64,000 bases of DNA from Aquipseudomonas alcaligenes (GCF_900156545.1 NZ_FTNW01000001.1:372001-436000), one strand, 5' to 3'. Numbered from the stretch's first letter, positions 32,339-39,291 are shown. Numbers and translations: made by a program. Notes: generated by a model from the letters alone, not told the origin.

Positions 32339-32721
32339 GCGACTTGAGCTCCTGTTGGCGTCCAGTCCGCGAATCCATAGCGAGGCGCCTTTGTCTTCTT
32401 GTTGAGGATCGGTTTGCCGGCTGCATCGGTGAGCGCGCAGCGGGCTTTAATGCGCATGTCTCTGCACTTATCGGTCTTTCGCGCCAGGTCGATGAACTGC
32501 TGGGCGAACTCTGGCGAGTCGAGCAGCACCGAGAGCTGGCGTACCTTTCGCCCGGCCATGATCTGGTCGGCAACTCGATCGCATGCCTCGAGCCACTCGG
32601 CCATCGTCAGCTGACGCTTTCCGCCTGGAGCGTCCTTGTCGTCTCGCGTGGAAGGGGTCTTCTTCTTGGCTTCTTCGAGCGCCGCGGCGCGAGTCATGCC
32701 GAATACTGCGAATGTGCTCAT
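32335..32721 (-). CDS. Phage protein of unknown function
   Basis: 128 residues, Lys/Arg-rich, with a helical middle part (LTMAEWLEACDRVADQIMAG). Start and stop overlap both neighbours by one to four bases, so it is tightly coupled to the cytosine methyltransferase. No recognised domain. Confidence 0.6.
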   Translation of the reverse strand: MSTFAVFGMTRAAALEEAKKKTPSTRDDKDAPGGKRQLTMAEWLEACDRVADQIMAGRKVRQLSVLLDSPEFAQQFIDLARKTDKCRDMRIKARCALTDAAGKPILNKKTKAPRYGFADWTPTGAQVA

Positions 32722-33032
32722 CAGGCTTTCTCCAGTCGGCGAATCACATTGCGCACCTGTGCTTCGATGTCCTGCGTTGCCTTCTCTGCCAAGGCCTGTT
32801 CGAGCTGGTTACAGCACTCGGCAATGGTTTCCCTCAGCTGGTCGCTGGCCTCTTCCGCTGACTCTTGGGCGCGTTCTGCCTCGCGGACCTCCTCCTCGAG
32901 CTCGTGCTCGCGTGTCAGGCGCAGGTCCTTACCCGCAGCCAGGCGCTCCGCGAGTTCCTGCGCGGCCTCAGGATGGATTGGGGCGTAGTCTTCAAGCTCT
33001 TCGAGGGTGCATGCCTTGACTGGGAGTGCCAT
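32721..33032 (-). CDS. Coiled-coil phage protein of unknown function
   Basis: 103 residues, very rich in Glu, Ala and Gln; residues about 40-100 form an uninterrupted acidic coiled coil (REAERAQESAEEASDQLRE). It shares one base with the downstream start (TGATG-type junction). Possibly a structural partner of the neighbouring methylation proteins; no evidence beyond position. Confidence 0.55.
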   Translation of the reverse strand: MALPVKACTLEELEDYAPIHPEAAQELAERLAAGKDLRLTREHELEEEVREAERAQESAEEASDQLRETIAECCNQLEQALAEKATQDIEAQVRNVIRRLEKA

Positions 33033-33052
33033 GGCGGTCTCCTTGCGTGTAG

Positions 33053-33880
33053 TCAGAACAGGGCCATCTGCTCGCCCAGGGCGGCCGATGGCTTGGGGAT
33101 GAATATCGGGGATGGTTCCGGCGCCGGCGGCGCGTCGGCCGGGCGCCCGTCCATGGCGCTGCCCAGGGCGTAGCCGCGGTTCAGCTTCACGCCCCAGAGC
33201 CCGAGGATGTGAGCCGGCGTGTACCAGTGCTCGCGCTCTTCCAGGGCCAGGGTGTTGCCGAGGATCACCACGGCGGGGATGTGCAGCAGGCTGAACTGCA
33301 GGTAGGCCATGTGCACCGCGCGGGAGTCCACGTCTTGGGCAACGACGTGCAGGTGCTGCTGGTAGTTGATCTGCTGGTCCTGCATGGCCTCGGCCATGGC
33401 GATGACCATGGCGCCGGCGCCGGCTGCTGGCTCGTTCAGGCGGATGAAACCGCGCTGCTTGATGCGCTCGCGCAGCTCGGCGCCGTCGCCGACCAGCAGG
33501 CGGGCCATGGCCGCGCTCACGGAGTAGGGCGTGAAGAACTGGCCGCGTGCGCTGTTGCCCAGCTCCAGCTCCCCGAACACCTTGCCGAGCACGTCGTCGG
33601 GCCCGTACTCCAGGGCGCAGACCAGCTCTCCGAGCATCATGGGGAACAGCTTCACCTCGTCCGGCTCGTAGCGCTGAATCAGCCGCATGTAGCGGGCCTC
33701 GCGCTCGTCGCGCTGGGCCAGGTCGACGCTGTTGGCCATGGCCAGGGCGGACATCTCGATGAAGTCGCCGAACACTTCCCAGAGGTGGTGGCGCCGGCTG
33801 GCCTGCTCCAGCATCTTGATCAGGTTTTTGCGGTGCGCGCCCGGGTCTTGGCCGGGCAGCAGCTTGGCTGCAGCGGTCAT
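33053..33880 (-). CDS. HsdM-like N6-DNA-methylase family protein lacking a visible NPPY motif
   Basis: 275 residues. GQFFTPYSVSAAMARLL (about 115-131) is the FTP segment of type I methylases and RLNEPAAGAGAMVIAMAEAM is SAM-binding motif I; HVVAQDVDSRAVHMAYLQ and PAVVILGNTL continue the family pattern. Where the catalytic NPPF/DPPY should follow, the sequence reads EREHWYTPAHILG, so methyl transfer to adenine looks doubtful. The protein may bind SAM or DNA without methylating, or use a divergent motif. It is in the same operon as the cytosine methyltransferase. Confidence 0.7.
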   Translation of the reverse strand: MTAAAKLLPGQDPGAHRKNLIKMLEQASRRHHLWEVFGDFIEMSALAMANSVDLAQRDEREARYMRLIQRYEPDEVKLFPMMLGELVCALEYGPDDVLGKVFGELELGNSARGQFFTPYSVSAAMARLLVGDGAELRERIKQRGFIRLNEPAAGAGAMVIAMAEAMQDQQINYQQHLHVVAQDVDSRAVHMAYLQFSLLHIPAVVILGNTLALEEREHWYTPAHILGLWGVKLNRGYALGSAMDGRPADAPPAPEPSPIFIPKPSAALGEQMALF

Positions 33881-33928
33881 GGGGTGGTCCAGGCGGGGGA
33901 AATGGTGGCCGCCCTTAGGCGGCGGGTG

Positions 33929-34333
33929 TTACTTGTCGATGCAATCCAGGCTGGTGGCCTCTCTGGTTCCCTGCTGCTCCTCGCCCAGGAAGCTGCGCGC
34001 GACCTTGGCCATGCGCAGCTGCTCCGCCTGGTGCCGCGAGAGGTAGGTGAAGCCGTTCTCCTCGGCGATCAGGTTGAGGCGCTTGCGGTCGATGCCGGTG
34101 GCCTTGGATATCTCGGTGAGGGTCATGTGGGCGGCCTTGGCGCGGATGCCTTCGGCGATCTCGTCGCGGGCGCGGCGGAACTTGTCGCCGTGGCCACGGA
34201 TAGTTGCCATCTGCCGCTCGCGGGAGCGGGCCAGGGCGGCGCGCCGGGGATACTTGGCAGGGTCCAGTGTGGCGGCACAGCCGAGGGCGGCCTGCTGTTC
34301 GGCGTGGCTGCGAAAGTGGGGCTGCTGGATCAT
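33929..34333 (-). CDS. Helix-turn-helix phage protein, unknown
   Basis: 134 residues. The segment MTLTEISKATGIDRKRLNLIAEENG (about 69-93) has the shape of a helix-turn-helix, suggesting DNA binding; N- and C-terminal parts are charged. ATGA overlap with the upstream gene shows coupling. Confidence 0.6.
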   Translation of the reverse strand: MIQQPHFRSHAEQQAALGCAATLDPAKYPRRAALARSRERQMATIRGHGDKFRRARDEIAEGIRAKAAHMTLTEISKATGIDRKRLNLIAEENGFTYLSRHQAEQLRMAKVARSFLGEEQQGTREATSLDCIDK

Positions 34334-34599
34334 GCTGCCCCCTGCACGCGGTGGTCACGCTCCAGCTGGGCGGCCAGCCACTGTGCCTCCCGCAGGGTGC
34401 GGCGGAAGCCCAGCACGCGGCCGGTGCCCAGCTCCACGACGCGCACCATGCCGCGCCCGGTGTCGACCACCTGGGTGCGGTAGGGCTGTTGCACAGGAGC
34501 GGCACGGCGCTCTTCGAAAGCAGCGCGGGCCTGGTGGGCCAGCTGCAGGGTTTGGGCGAGTTCCAGGATGCTTTCCCGGGCCATGGTGAGCATGTTCAT
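34330..34599 (-). CDS. Small phage protein of unknown function
   Basis: 89 residues from ATG at 34599, which follows GAGGTG; the longer upstream frame is not supported. N-terminal helix (MARESILELAQTLQLAHQAR), then RVVELGTGRVLGFRRTLREAQ. No recognised domain. Confidence 0.55.
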   Translation of the reverse strand: MNMLTMARESILELAQTLQLAHQARAAFEERRAAPVQQPYRTQVVDTGRGMVRVVELGTGRVLGFRRTLREAQWLAAQLERDHRVQGAA

Positions 34600-34969
34600 G
34601 GGGCACCTCGTTTGTTTGCGTGCATAGGTCGCCGCCCTGGCCGGAAGCAGACACTTCCGCAAGGTCAGCCGGCAAAGGCGGCGGCGTATGGATGCTGGTT
34701 GGAAGGTGTATCGGGGAGCGGCCTGGCCAGCGGCTGGACACCCATGCCGCACCGCCAGCCATGCCGCTCTCCGATCCGCCCTCGCGGTTGGACGGCCTGC
34801 TTTTCGCCCCGGCGCAGGTACCGGTGTAGGAGGTGCTGGAAGACCTTGGCTGGAAGCGCTTGCTACCCAGGAAACCACTTGGGACCGCCTGGGATTGCTC
34901 TATCGGCCAGCGTGCCGCGACCGCCTCCCGTTTGCCGTTCTACCGGCGACCCGCGAGAGGGCGGGCGAT
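34600..34969. other. Gap in the leftward operon, no gene recognised
   Basis: 370 bases of high GC. Several frames cross it on both strands, but none combines a ribosome site, coupling and natural composition. No strong hairpin-plus-T terminator and no promoter stand out. It may be a remnant of a deleted early gene. Confidence 0.4.
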
Positions 34970-35176
34970 TCAGTCGAGCAGGATGTTGGCTTTGCCTGGC
35001 TCGCGGATGGCCTTGTGCAGCTCCCGCTGCAGCTGGCCTATGGCCCAGGTGGTGGCGAGGATGGCTGCCTCGCGGCAGCTCGCGCCTTCGACCTCGAAGC
35101 CTTCGACGCGAATCTCGCCCTTCGTGATAGTGATGGTTCCGGTGCGCCTGATGCGCATGGGGTCGACGTTGTTCAT
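34970..35176 (-). CDS. Small phage protein of unknown function
   Basis: 68 residues from ATG at 35176, preceded by GTGAGG; an ATG 18 bases upstream would overlap the previous gene. Begins MNNVDPMRIRRTGTITITKG, followed by a beta-type segment and a helix containing ATTWAIGQLQRELHKAI. No recognised domain. Confidence 0.55.
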   Translation of the reverse strand: MNNVDPMRIRRTGTITITKGEIRVEGFEVEGASCREAAILATTWAIGQLQRELHKAIREPGKANILLD

Positions 35177-35183
35177 GTCGGCC

Positions 35184-35390
35184 TCACTGCACAATGCGCA
35201 GCTCTTCGCGGGGTACCCAGCGGCCGTTCACCTCGACCATGCAGCCGACGAAGGCTGCGTAGCGAGTGGCGCGATCGGTCTGGTAGCCGTACCAGGAGCA
35301 GGTGCCCCAGGCGAACAGCCGGCTAAGTAGCCAGAGGGCGACCAGCATGCCGGCCAGCACTAGGCTGGCCACCGTGAACATCCGGCGCAT
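35184..35390 (-). CDS. Small membrane protein of the leftward operon, unknown
   Basis: 68 residues with one N-terminal membrane segment (about 5-27, VASLVLAGMLVALWLLSRLF) and a short C-terminal part with two Cys. It shares one base with the stop of the exported TAXI-like gene (TGATG), so the two are coupled. Single-span early proteins of temperate phages often act in superinfection exclusion; that is only a possibility here. Confidence 0.6.
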   Translation of the reverse strand: MRRMFTVASLVLAGMLVALWLLSRLFAWGTCSWYGYQTDRATRYAAFVGCMVEVNGRWVPREELRIVQ

Positions 35391-36274
35391 CAGCGCACCG
35401 CCTTCACGATGCTGTTGATGCCCTTATCCACGGCGCGGCGCACGTTGCGCTGTTCCTTGCTGGGCAGGCCCTTGTGGTACTCGTTGTCGTAGACGACCTG
35501 GGCGCGCAGGCAGTAAGTGTCTGGCGCCAGGGTGGTGCTGGTCTTGAGGCCGCTGGTGGCCTGCTTGTCGACGCTGCAGTGGGTGTAGAGCGGGTTGTTG
35601 TTGGCGTCCTTCGAGCTGGCGAAGGAGTCGTCGTTGATCTCGCCGATCAGGATCTGGTTGCCGAAGTCCTCGGTGATGTCCGAGGTGATCTTGCCGGCGC
35701 GGCCCACGTAGAGCATGCCGGCGATCTCGATGCGCACGCCGGCGCGGGAGACGTAGCCCTGGGCGACGGCCTCGGCGGCGCTGTACCAGTCGTCGAACTC
35801 GACGATGCGGGCGCCTTCGTAGTCCTTGTCGGTGGCCACCCAGTTCTTCACGGTGACCAGCGCGCCTGAGCCACTTACCGCGGCGAAGGCGTACTTCTCG
35901 GCGATGCTGTCGTCTTCCATCTTGCCGAAGTCATCGACGCCGGCCTTGCCGTGCAGCCAGTAAACGACCTCGGTGTGGGCGTCGGAAACCTTGATGTCTG
36001 CCGGCATGGCCGCGCTGGTGACCACGTCCGCCTGCATGATGGCGATGCGGCAGTCGCCGTCCTTCAGGAGCTGCGCGCTCTCCACGCTGCCGCCGGTGTT
36101 CAGCACCTCGAGCTGGGCGCCGGTGTTCTTGGTGATGGCCTTGCCGATGGCCTGGCCCAGGCTCTCGTAGAAGCCGCCCTCGCCGCCGGTGCAGAAGGTG
36201 AGCGGGGCAGGGGTGGCGCTGGCCAGGCCGCTGAAGCTGAGCAGCATGGCGAGCAGGATGGTGGTCATCTTCAT
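35390..36274 (-). CDS. Exported TAXI-type solute-binding protein, first gene of the leftward early operon
   Basis: 294 residues. Signal peptide MKMTTILLAMLLSFSGLASA then mature protein of the TAXI (TRAP-associated extracytoplasmic immunogenic) binding-protein fold: FCTGGEGGFYESLGQAIGKA and GGSVESAQLLKDGDCRIAIMQAD are the characteristic first two motifs. No TRAP permease gene is nearby. GAGGA precedes the ATG at 36274. It is the first gene after the repressor-controlled promoter at 36627-36655, an unusual place for a nutrient-binding protein. A periplasmic phage function such as exclusion is possible but unproven. Confidence 0.75.
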   Translation of the reverse strand: MKMTTILLAMLLSFSGLASATPAPLTFCTGGEGGFYESLGQAIGKAITKNTGAQLEVLNTGGSVESAQLLKDGDCRIAIMQADVVTSAAMPADIKVSDAHTEVVYWLHGKAGVDDFGKMEDDSIAEKYAFAAVSGSGALVTVKNWVATDKDYEGARIVEFDDWYSAAEAVAQGYVSRAGVRIEIAGMLYVGRAGKITSDITEDFGNQILIGEINDDSFASSKDANNNPLYTHCSVDKQATSGLKTSTTLAPDTYCLRAQVVYDNEYHKGLPSKEQRNVRRAVDKGINSIVKAVR

Positions 36275-36626
36275 GGGTGTTCCTCGGGGTTGTCGTTGCT
36301 GTGGCCTGCTGATGCAGGTGGTTGAAATCTCGTCCTCCTGACCTGGCCGCCCTGGAGGGGTAAGGCGGGGCGCTGTGCGTGCCGGGTCGTTCGCTCGGTT
36401 CGGTAACCCTCGGCAGCCGTGGGGTGTTCCCACGTGGGCAGGCTTTCGCGCCTGTCTGCTCGCCGGTCGCCGGTAGAGGCACAGCGGTCTGTTTCATCGG
36501 TTTTCTGACCTCCCACCGATGGAGCCGGGAGTGACCTAGCCGGCTGGGCCGGGTTAGTCGGGCATGGCGCTGGTTGTTAAAGAGCGGTGGCCTGGTGGCC
36601 GGGCCGGTTGTGTGCGGCGTGAATGG
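36275..36626. other. Leader of the leftward operon, no gene recognised
   Basis: About 350 transcribed bases between PL and the TAXI-like start. Two minus-strand frames reach the TAXI start, one with an ATGA junction, but their composition is unnatural (runs of Arg, Pro, Thr) and they are probably chance. A nut-like or other antitermination element would be expected here; I could not identify one. Confidence 0.35.
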
Positions 36627-36655
36627 AATATAGGAATGCCTGTATTCACCGTCAA
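36627..36655 (-). promoter_or_regulatory. PL: leftward early promoter
   Basis: Reading leftward: TTGACG (complement of 36650-36655), 17 bases, TATATT (complement of 36627-36632). This is a near-consensus sigma-70 promoter overlapped by two repressor operators, one at each hexamer. It drives the operon from the TAXI-like gene to the cytosine methyltransferase. Confidence 0.8.
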
Positions 36656-36668
36656 TAGGGATTCCTAT
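36630..36668. promoter_or_regulatory. OL: two repressor operators (ATAGG-N4-CCTAT)
   Basis: ATAGGAATGCCTGT (36630-36643, one mismatch) and ATAGGGATTCCTAT (36655-36668) match the operators between cI and cro. Their start-to-start spacing is 25, the same as in OR, and they cover the -10 and -35 of PL. Confidence 0.78.
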
Positions 36669-36729
36669 AATTTAACTTTGCGCACTAACGATTGGGGTAT
36701 GGATTGAAGCGAGGTGGGGTGATGGAATA

Positions 36730-36745
36730 CTGTATATGCATACAG
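36730..36745. promoter_or_regulatory. LexA (SOS) box upstream of the DUF1654 gene
   Basis: CTGTATATGCATACAG is a perfect CTGT-N8-ACAG LexA operator with AT-rich centre. It lies 14 bases before the ATG at 36760, overlapping the start of the transcript. Confidence 0.85.
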
Positions 36746-36759
36746 CAAAAGGAGGGCGT

Positions 36760-37068
36760 ATGGCCAAGCAGAAAGTGCAACAGCAACCCCGTGAACTGAC
36801 CGCCCTGGAGAAGCTGGGGCTACGGGTGAGCGCGATGATCAACTCGCCGAAGGCGCAGCTGGACAGGCAGGTGACGATTCACCGGATGGACACTGACCCG
36901 GACGAGGCCTGGCAGGCGGTGCTGGAGTTGCTACTGGAGGAGGATGCGCTGGAGGTGACGCTGAACGACGACGGCACGGTGACGCTGAGCTGGGCGCTGG
37001 CCGGGGAGGGTGACCAGGTGGTGGAGGAGGGGGAGCTGGTGGCGGTGGAGGGGGAGGTGCTGTTCTGA
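36760..37068 (+). CDS. DUF1654 protein, LexA-controlled
   Basis: 102 residues. TALEKLGLRVSAMINSPKAQLDRQVTIHR is cut here to its key parts: LGLRVSAMINSPKAQ is the DUF1654 hallmark, followed by an acidic C-terminal half (LEVTLNDDGTVTLSWAL). DUF1654 is found in Pseudomonas chromosomes and phages; function unknown. AAAGGAGGG precedes the ATG at 36760; the frame starting in the LexA box is not used. It is the only rightward gene between PL and the TA module and ends at a terminator. Confidence 0.75.
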   Translation: MAKQKVQQQPRELTALEKLGLRVSAMINSPKAQLDRQVTIHRMDTDPDEAWQAVLELLLEEDALEVTLNDDGTVTLSWALAGEGDQVVEEGELVAVEGEVLF

Positions 37069-37077
37069 GACGTTTGC

Positions 37078-37088
37078 AATCAGTTGCA
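37078..37088 (+). repeat. Left copy of an 11-bp direct repeat flanking the TA-chaperone module
   Basis: AATCAGTTGCA, repeated exactly at 38266-38276. Here it also forms part of the inverted repeat TTTGCAA-TCAG-TTGCAAA (37073-37090). The two copies bracket hicA, hicB and the SecB-like gene. Confidence 0.5.
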
Positions 37089-37092
37089 AATG

Positions 37093-37119
37093 AAAAGCCC
37101 CGCTCGGGCGGGGCTTTTA
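37093..37119. terminator. Bidirectional terminator between DUF1654 and the SecB-like gene
   Basis: AAAAGCCCCG and CGGGGCTTTT pair around a short loop, with T-runs on both strands. It ends the rightward DUF1654 transcript and probably the leftward cI-hicAB-chaperone transcript, overlapping the stop codon of the latter. Confidence 0.8.
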
Positions 37120-37515
37120 TTCTTCAATGCGCTCAGAGTCAAGTTGGGCAATAGCACTGAATGGAACTGAATAGGGAAGTTCCATGTCGGAATGACCGAG
37201 GTTTCGCAAAATACCGGCTGCCATCTCTCTGACGTACGGATATAGCATGCAAGCTGCTGTATGCTTGTCTGTCAATTCACCTATCGTTTTCCCACCATCC
37301 GTGAAAAAACCGCGCATTGTTATTTTGAAGAATGGCGTATCCTCTCCAGCACCTTGAATTACCAGGTCGAAGTCTACTTTGAAGTCATCGCCTTCATCTG
37401 GGAGAATATATTTTATGCTGAACTGCGCTTCGTAGGTGTTCTTGTCGCTTACGAACTGATTGGCTGTTAGGGACTTAAGTTTGTAGTCATTAAGGGTAAG
37501 TTTGGTTGATTGCAT
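37117..37515 (-). CDS. SecB-like chaperone of a toxin-antitoxin-chaperone (TAC) module
   Basis: 132 residues. The second half follows SecB closely: FDLVIQGAGEDTPFFKITMR, then CMLYPYVREMAAGILRNLG and LPYSVPFSAIAQL, matching the LFPYARE...LAPVNF region of E. coli SecB. It is 11 bases downstream of hicB on the same strand. In TAC systems a SecB-like chaperone protects a degradation-prone antitoxin; here it would serve HicB. The housekeeping SecB is expected elsewhere, so this is a specialised copy. Composition is more AT-rich than the phage average. Confidence 0.75.
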   Translation of the reverse strand: MQSTKLTLNDYKLKSLTANQFVSDKNTYEAQFSIKYILPDEGDDFKVDFDLVIQGAGEDTPFFKITMRGFFTDGGKTIGELTDKHTAACMLYPYVREMAAGILRNLGHSDMELPYSVPFSAIAQLDSERIEE

Positions 37516-37526
37516 TTCTTTATCCC

Positions 37527-37985
37527 TTAATGAGTTACAACCCTAAGATCAGGCTTCGGACGGCGCGGTAGAGGCTGCGCTGTCGTTACATCAATCGCAC
37601 CAGTGAATTCATAATGGTGGTGGTGATGGACTTCGCGAGGGCTGTCGTGTCGGTTGATGTACTCAACAATTGCGTTTTTTACGAGGTCATTTAGAGATAC
37701 ATCATTTTTCCGTGAATGAAAGACGGCTCGTTTATGAACTTCCATTCCTACTCGAACGTTAAATGTTCCACTGAATGGCTTGTTCGGCTCAATGCCTTTC
37801 TTTGCGCAGTGTGCGAGGTAGTAGTCAACAGAAGCTTCAAACTCTTTCTTGAGTTCGACAATGCTTTCTGCTTCGTAGGTAACCTTGTCGACAATATGCA
37901 ATATTGATCCGTACAGTACGCCATCATCAATCGAAGCTTCAATTGATCCTTGGTAGCCTTTGTATGTCAATACTTTGTCGGTCAT
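37527..37985 (-). CDS. hicB: HicB-family antitoxin with C-terminal extension
   Basis: 152 residues. The N-terminal HicB fold (YKGYQGSIEASIDDGVLYGS, VTYEAESIVELKKEF, DYYLAHCAKKGIEPNKPFSG) binds the toxin and FNVRVGMEVHKRAVFHSR...SLNDLVKNAIVEYI is a ribbon-helix-helix DNA-binding domain. Unlike ordinary HicB, it continues for about 40 residues after this domain, with a run of five His followed by YEFTGAI. That tail is the candidate chaperone-addiction segment recognised by the SecB-like protein. ATGA overlap with hicA. Confidence 0.85.
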   Translation of the reverse strand: MTDKVLTYKGYQGSIEASIDDGVLYGSILHIVDKVTYEAESIVELKKEFEASVDYYLAHCAKKGIEPNKPFSGTFNVRVGMEVHKRAVFHSRKNDVSLNDLVKNAIVEYINRHDSPREVHHHHHYEFTGAIDVTTAQPLPRRPKPDLRVVTH

Positions 37986-38227
37986 ATCTTCCCGTGCTCC
38001 TCAAGAGCCTCTTTTATCTGCTTCATTAAATATTCTTTAATGATATTGCCAGGATGCGGCTTGTGCAGATGTATCTGCCTATCTTCGCTGTCTTGGAACA
38101 CCTTGCGTGCCCCGCTGCCTTCTTCCTCCTCATAGCCAAGGTGCCCTAAAAGGGTGCAAAGTTCAGACCATTCGAAGTCCTTCGGCAGCTGCTTGAAGCG
38201 TTCAAGGAGCTTTTTCCTTTTGCTCAT
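37982..38227 (-). CDS. hicA: HicA-family toxin
   Basis: 81 residues, dsRBD-like fold; HicA toxins cleave mRNA. LLGHLGYEEEEGSGARKVF and IHLHKPHPGNIIKEYLMKQI are typical of the subfamily with an HxPHP motif. The classical GSH histidine position is replaced (GSGAR), so catalysis, if any, would depend on the His residues of HLHKPHP. The start at 38227 follows GGAG; a longer frame from 38260 is less likely. First gene of the hicA-hicB-chaperone set, 122 bases after cI on the same strand. Confidence 0.8.
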   Translation of the reverse strand: MSKRKKLLERFKQLPKDFEWSELCTLLGHLGYEEEEGSGARKVFQDSEDRQIHLHKPHPGNIIKEYLMKQIKEALEEHGKI

Positions 38228-38256
38228 GGACGCTCCAGACTGCAGCTTGAAGGCGC

Positions 38257-38275
38257 GCAACTATAAATCAGTTGC
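38257..38275. promoter_or_regulatory. Inverted repeat upstream of hicA, candidate HicB operator
   Basis: GCAACT (38257-38262) and AGTTGC (38270-38275) flank an AT-rich centre that includes a TATA-like -10 for the leftward direction. Position 30 bases before hicA fits an autoregulatory operator. It contains the right copy (38266-38276) of the 11-bp direct repeat AATCAGTTGCA. Confidence 0.45.
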
Positions 38276-38349
38276 AGGTGAGCGTACAGGACAGAAATAG
38301 CATCCTGTTGTGAATTTTCAAGAGGGTGGATTTCCATTTGTAAGCTCAG

Positions 38350-39255
38350 TCACAGCTTGTGGCCGTTCCATACCAGTAGCACCTTGGCATGGATGGCGAC
38401 CTCGTCCGTGTTGACGACGCGGTCCTTGTGTTTGGGGTTGTCGGAGATCAGCTCCAGCTTGCCGTCACCGGCGCTCTGTAGGCGTTTGATGTAGAGCATG
38501 CCGTCCCAGGTGATGACGTAGACGCCGTCGCCGATGAAGTCGGTGACGCCGCGGTCGACGATGACCGGGTCTTTGTCCTGGATGGTAGGCGCCATGGACT
38601 GGCCCCAGCCGCTGATGATCGCCAGGTTGGCCGGGGAGGTGTAGTCGAGGCCCAGCTTCTCCAGCTGCGGCGCGCTGACCACCACGTTGCGCATGAAGTC
38701 GGTGTAGTCGGCCGGCACCTGGCCGTGGCCCATAGAGCCGCGCACGTCGTATTGGGGAATCAGGATCTCGCCGGGCTTCAGTCGAGAGCCGGAGAAGTCG
38801 GCGCTGATGACGTTGCTGCTCTGCACGGCCTCGGCAACTGTTTTCTCTACAGCTTGGGCAATCTGATCGCGCGCAGCCGGTGTCAGGCCTTTGTGCTTGC
38901 TCAGCATGGCCAGAACCTTGTCAGCGGCGCCGTTGGTGGGGGCGGGAGTGGTTTGGTACTTACCTTCAGCTTTTTCACTCACAGGGCTTGCACCCGCGGG
39001 ATCGAACCCCCCGAGGCTTGTCACAGATATCGCCTCTTCCAATGGGGTAGGCAACATGGGGCCGCTTCCATTCTCTAGCCACAGTGCGTTTACGCCGCAC
39101 GTCTTCGCGATGCTGGCGTTGAAAGACGATGACGCTGACTTTCCCCGCTCAAGGTCGGAGATCGAGGTCTGGGTAATACCGACCTTTTCGGCCAGTTCGC
39201 CCTGGGTGAGGTTGGCGTGCTTCCGCGCCGCCTTGAGCCGGTCTTTGTATTCCAT
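38350..39255 (-). CDS. CI-type repressor with S24 (LexA-like) peptidase domain
   Basis: 301 residues. N-terminal HTH (LTQGELAEKVGITQTSISDLERG, given here as its key pieces GELAEKVGITQTSISD), a linker, then a LexA/UmuD-type domain: SGWGQSMAPTIQDKDPVIV holds the catalytic Ser and GVYVITWDGMLYIKRL the catalytic Lys. It should maintain lysogeny by binding OR and OL and be inactivated by RecA-stimulated self-cleavage. The start MEYKDRLKAARK at 39255 lies next to the predicted PRM start, so the mRNA is nearly leaderless, as for lambda cI. An in-frame ATG at 39291 would lie inside PRM. Confidence 0.88.
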   Translation of the reverse strand: MEYKDRLKAARKHANLTQGELAEKVGITQTSISDLERGKSASSSFNASIAKTCGVNALWLENGSGPMLPTPLEEAISVTSLGGFDPAGASPVSEKAEGKYQTTPAPTNGAADKVLAMLSKHKGLTPAARDQIAQAVEKTVAEAVQSSNVISADFSGSRLKPGEILIPQYDVRGSMGHGQVPADYTDFMRNVVVSAPQLEKLGLDYTSPANLAIISGWGQSMAPTIQDKDPVIVDRGVTDFIGDGVYVITWDGMLYIKRLQSAGDGKLELISDNPKHKDRVVNTDEVAIHAKVLLVWNGHKL

Positions 39256-39262
39256 CTGCTGC

Positions 39263-39291
39263 CTTATATAGGTGCGCCTATATCCTTGCAA
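39263..39291 (-). promoter_or_regulatory. PRM: repressor promoter
   Basis: Leftward TTGCAA (39291-39286), 17 bases, TATAAG (39268-39263). TTGCAA is its own complement, so the same hexamer also serves as -35 of PR in the other direction. The predicted start (39256-39257) is one or two bases before the cI ATG. Confidence 0.65.

Noticed and set aside
31052..32347. 431-codon plus-strand frame opposite the cytosine methyltransferase
   Set aside because: No motifs; the opposite strand carries all methyltransferase motifs.
34620..35330. Plus-strand frames in the leftward operon gap
   Set aside because: One has a good AGGAGGTG before it, but it runs antisense through supported minus-strand genes and its composition is unnatural.
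35390..36274. A complete TRAP transporter in the prophage
   Set aside because: Only a TAXI-type binding protein is present; no DctM/DctQ-like permease, and the 68-residue neighbour has a single membrane segment.
36271..36516. 81-codon minus-strand frame ending in an ATGA junction with the TAXI-like gene
   Set aside because: The junction is attractive, but the Arg/Thr/Pro/Gln-rich content looks random and the alternative frame with a better ribosome site runs deep into the next gene.
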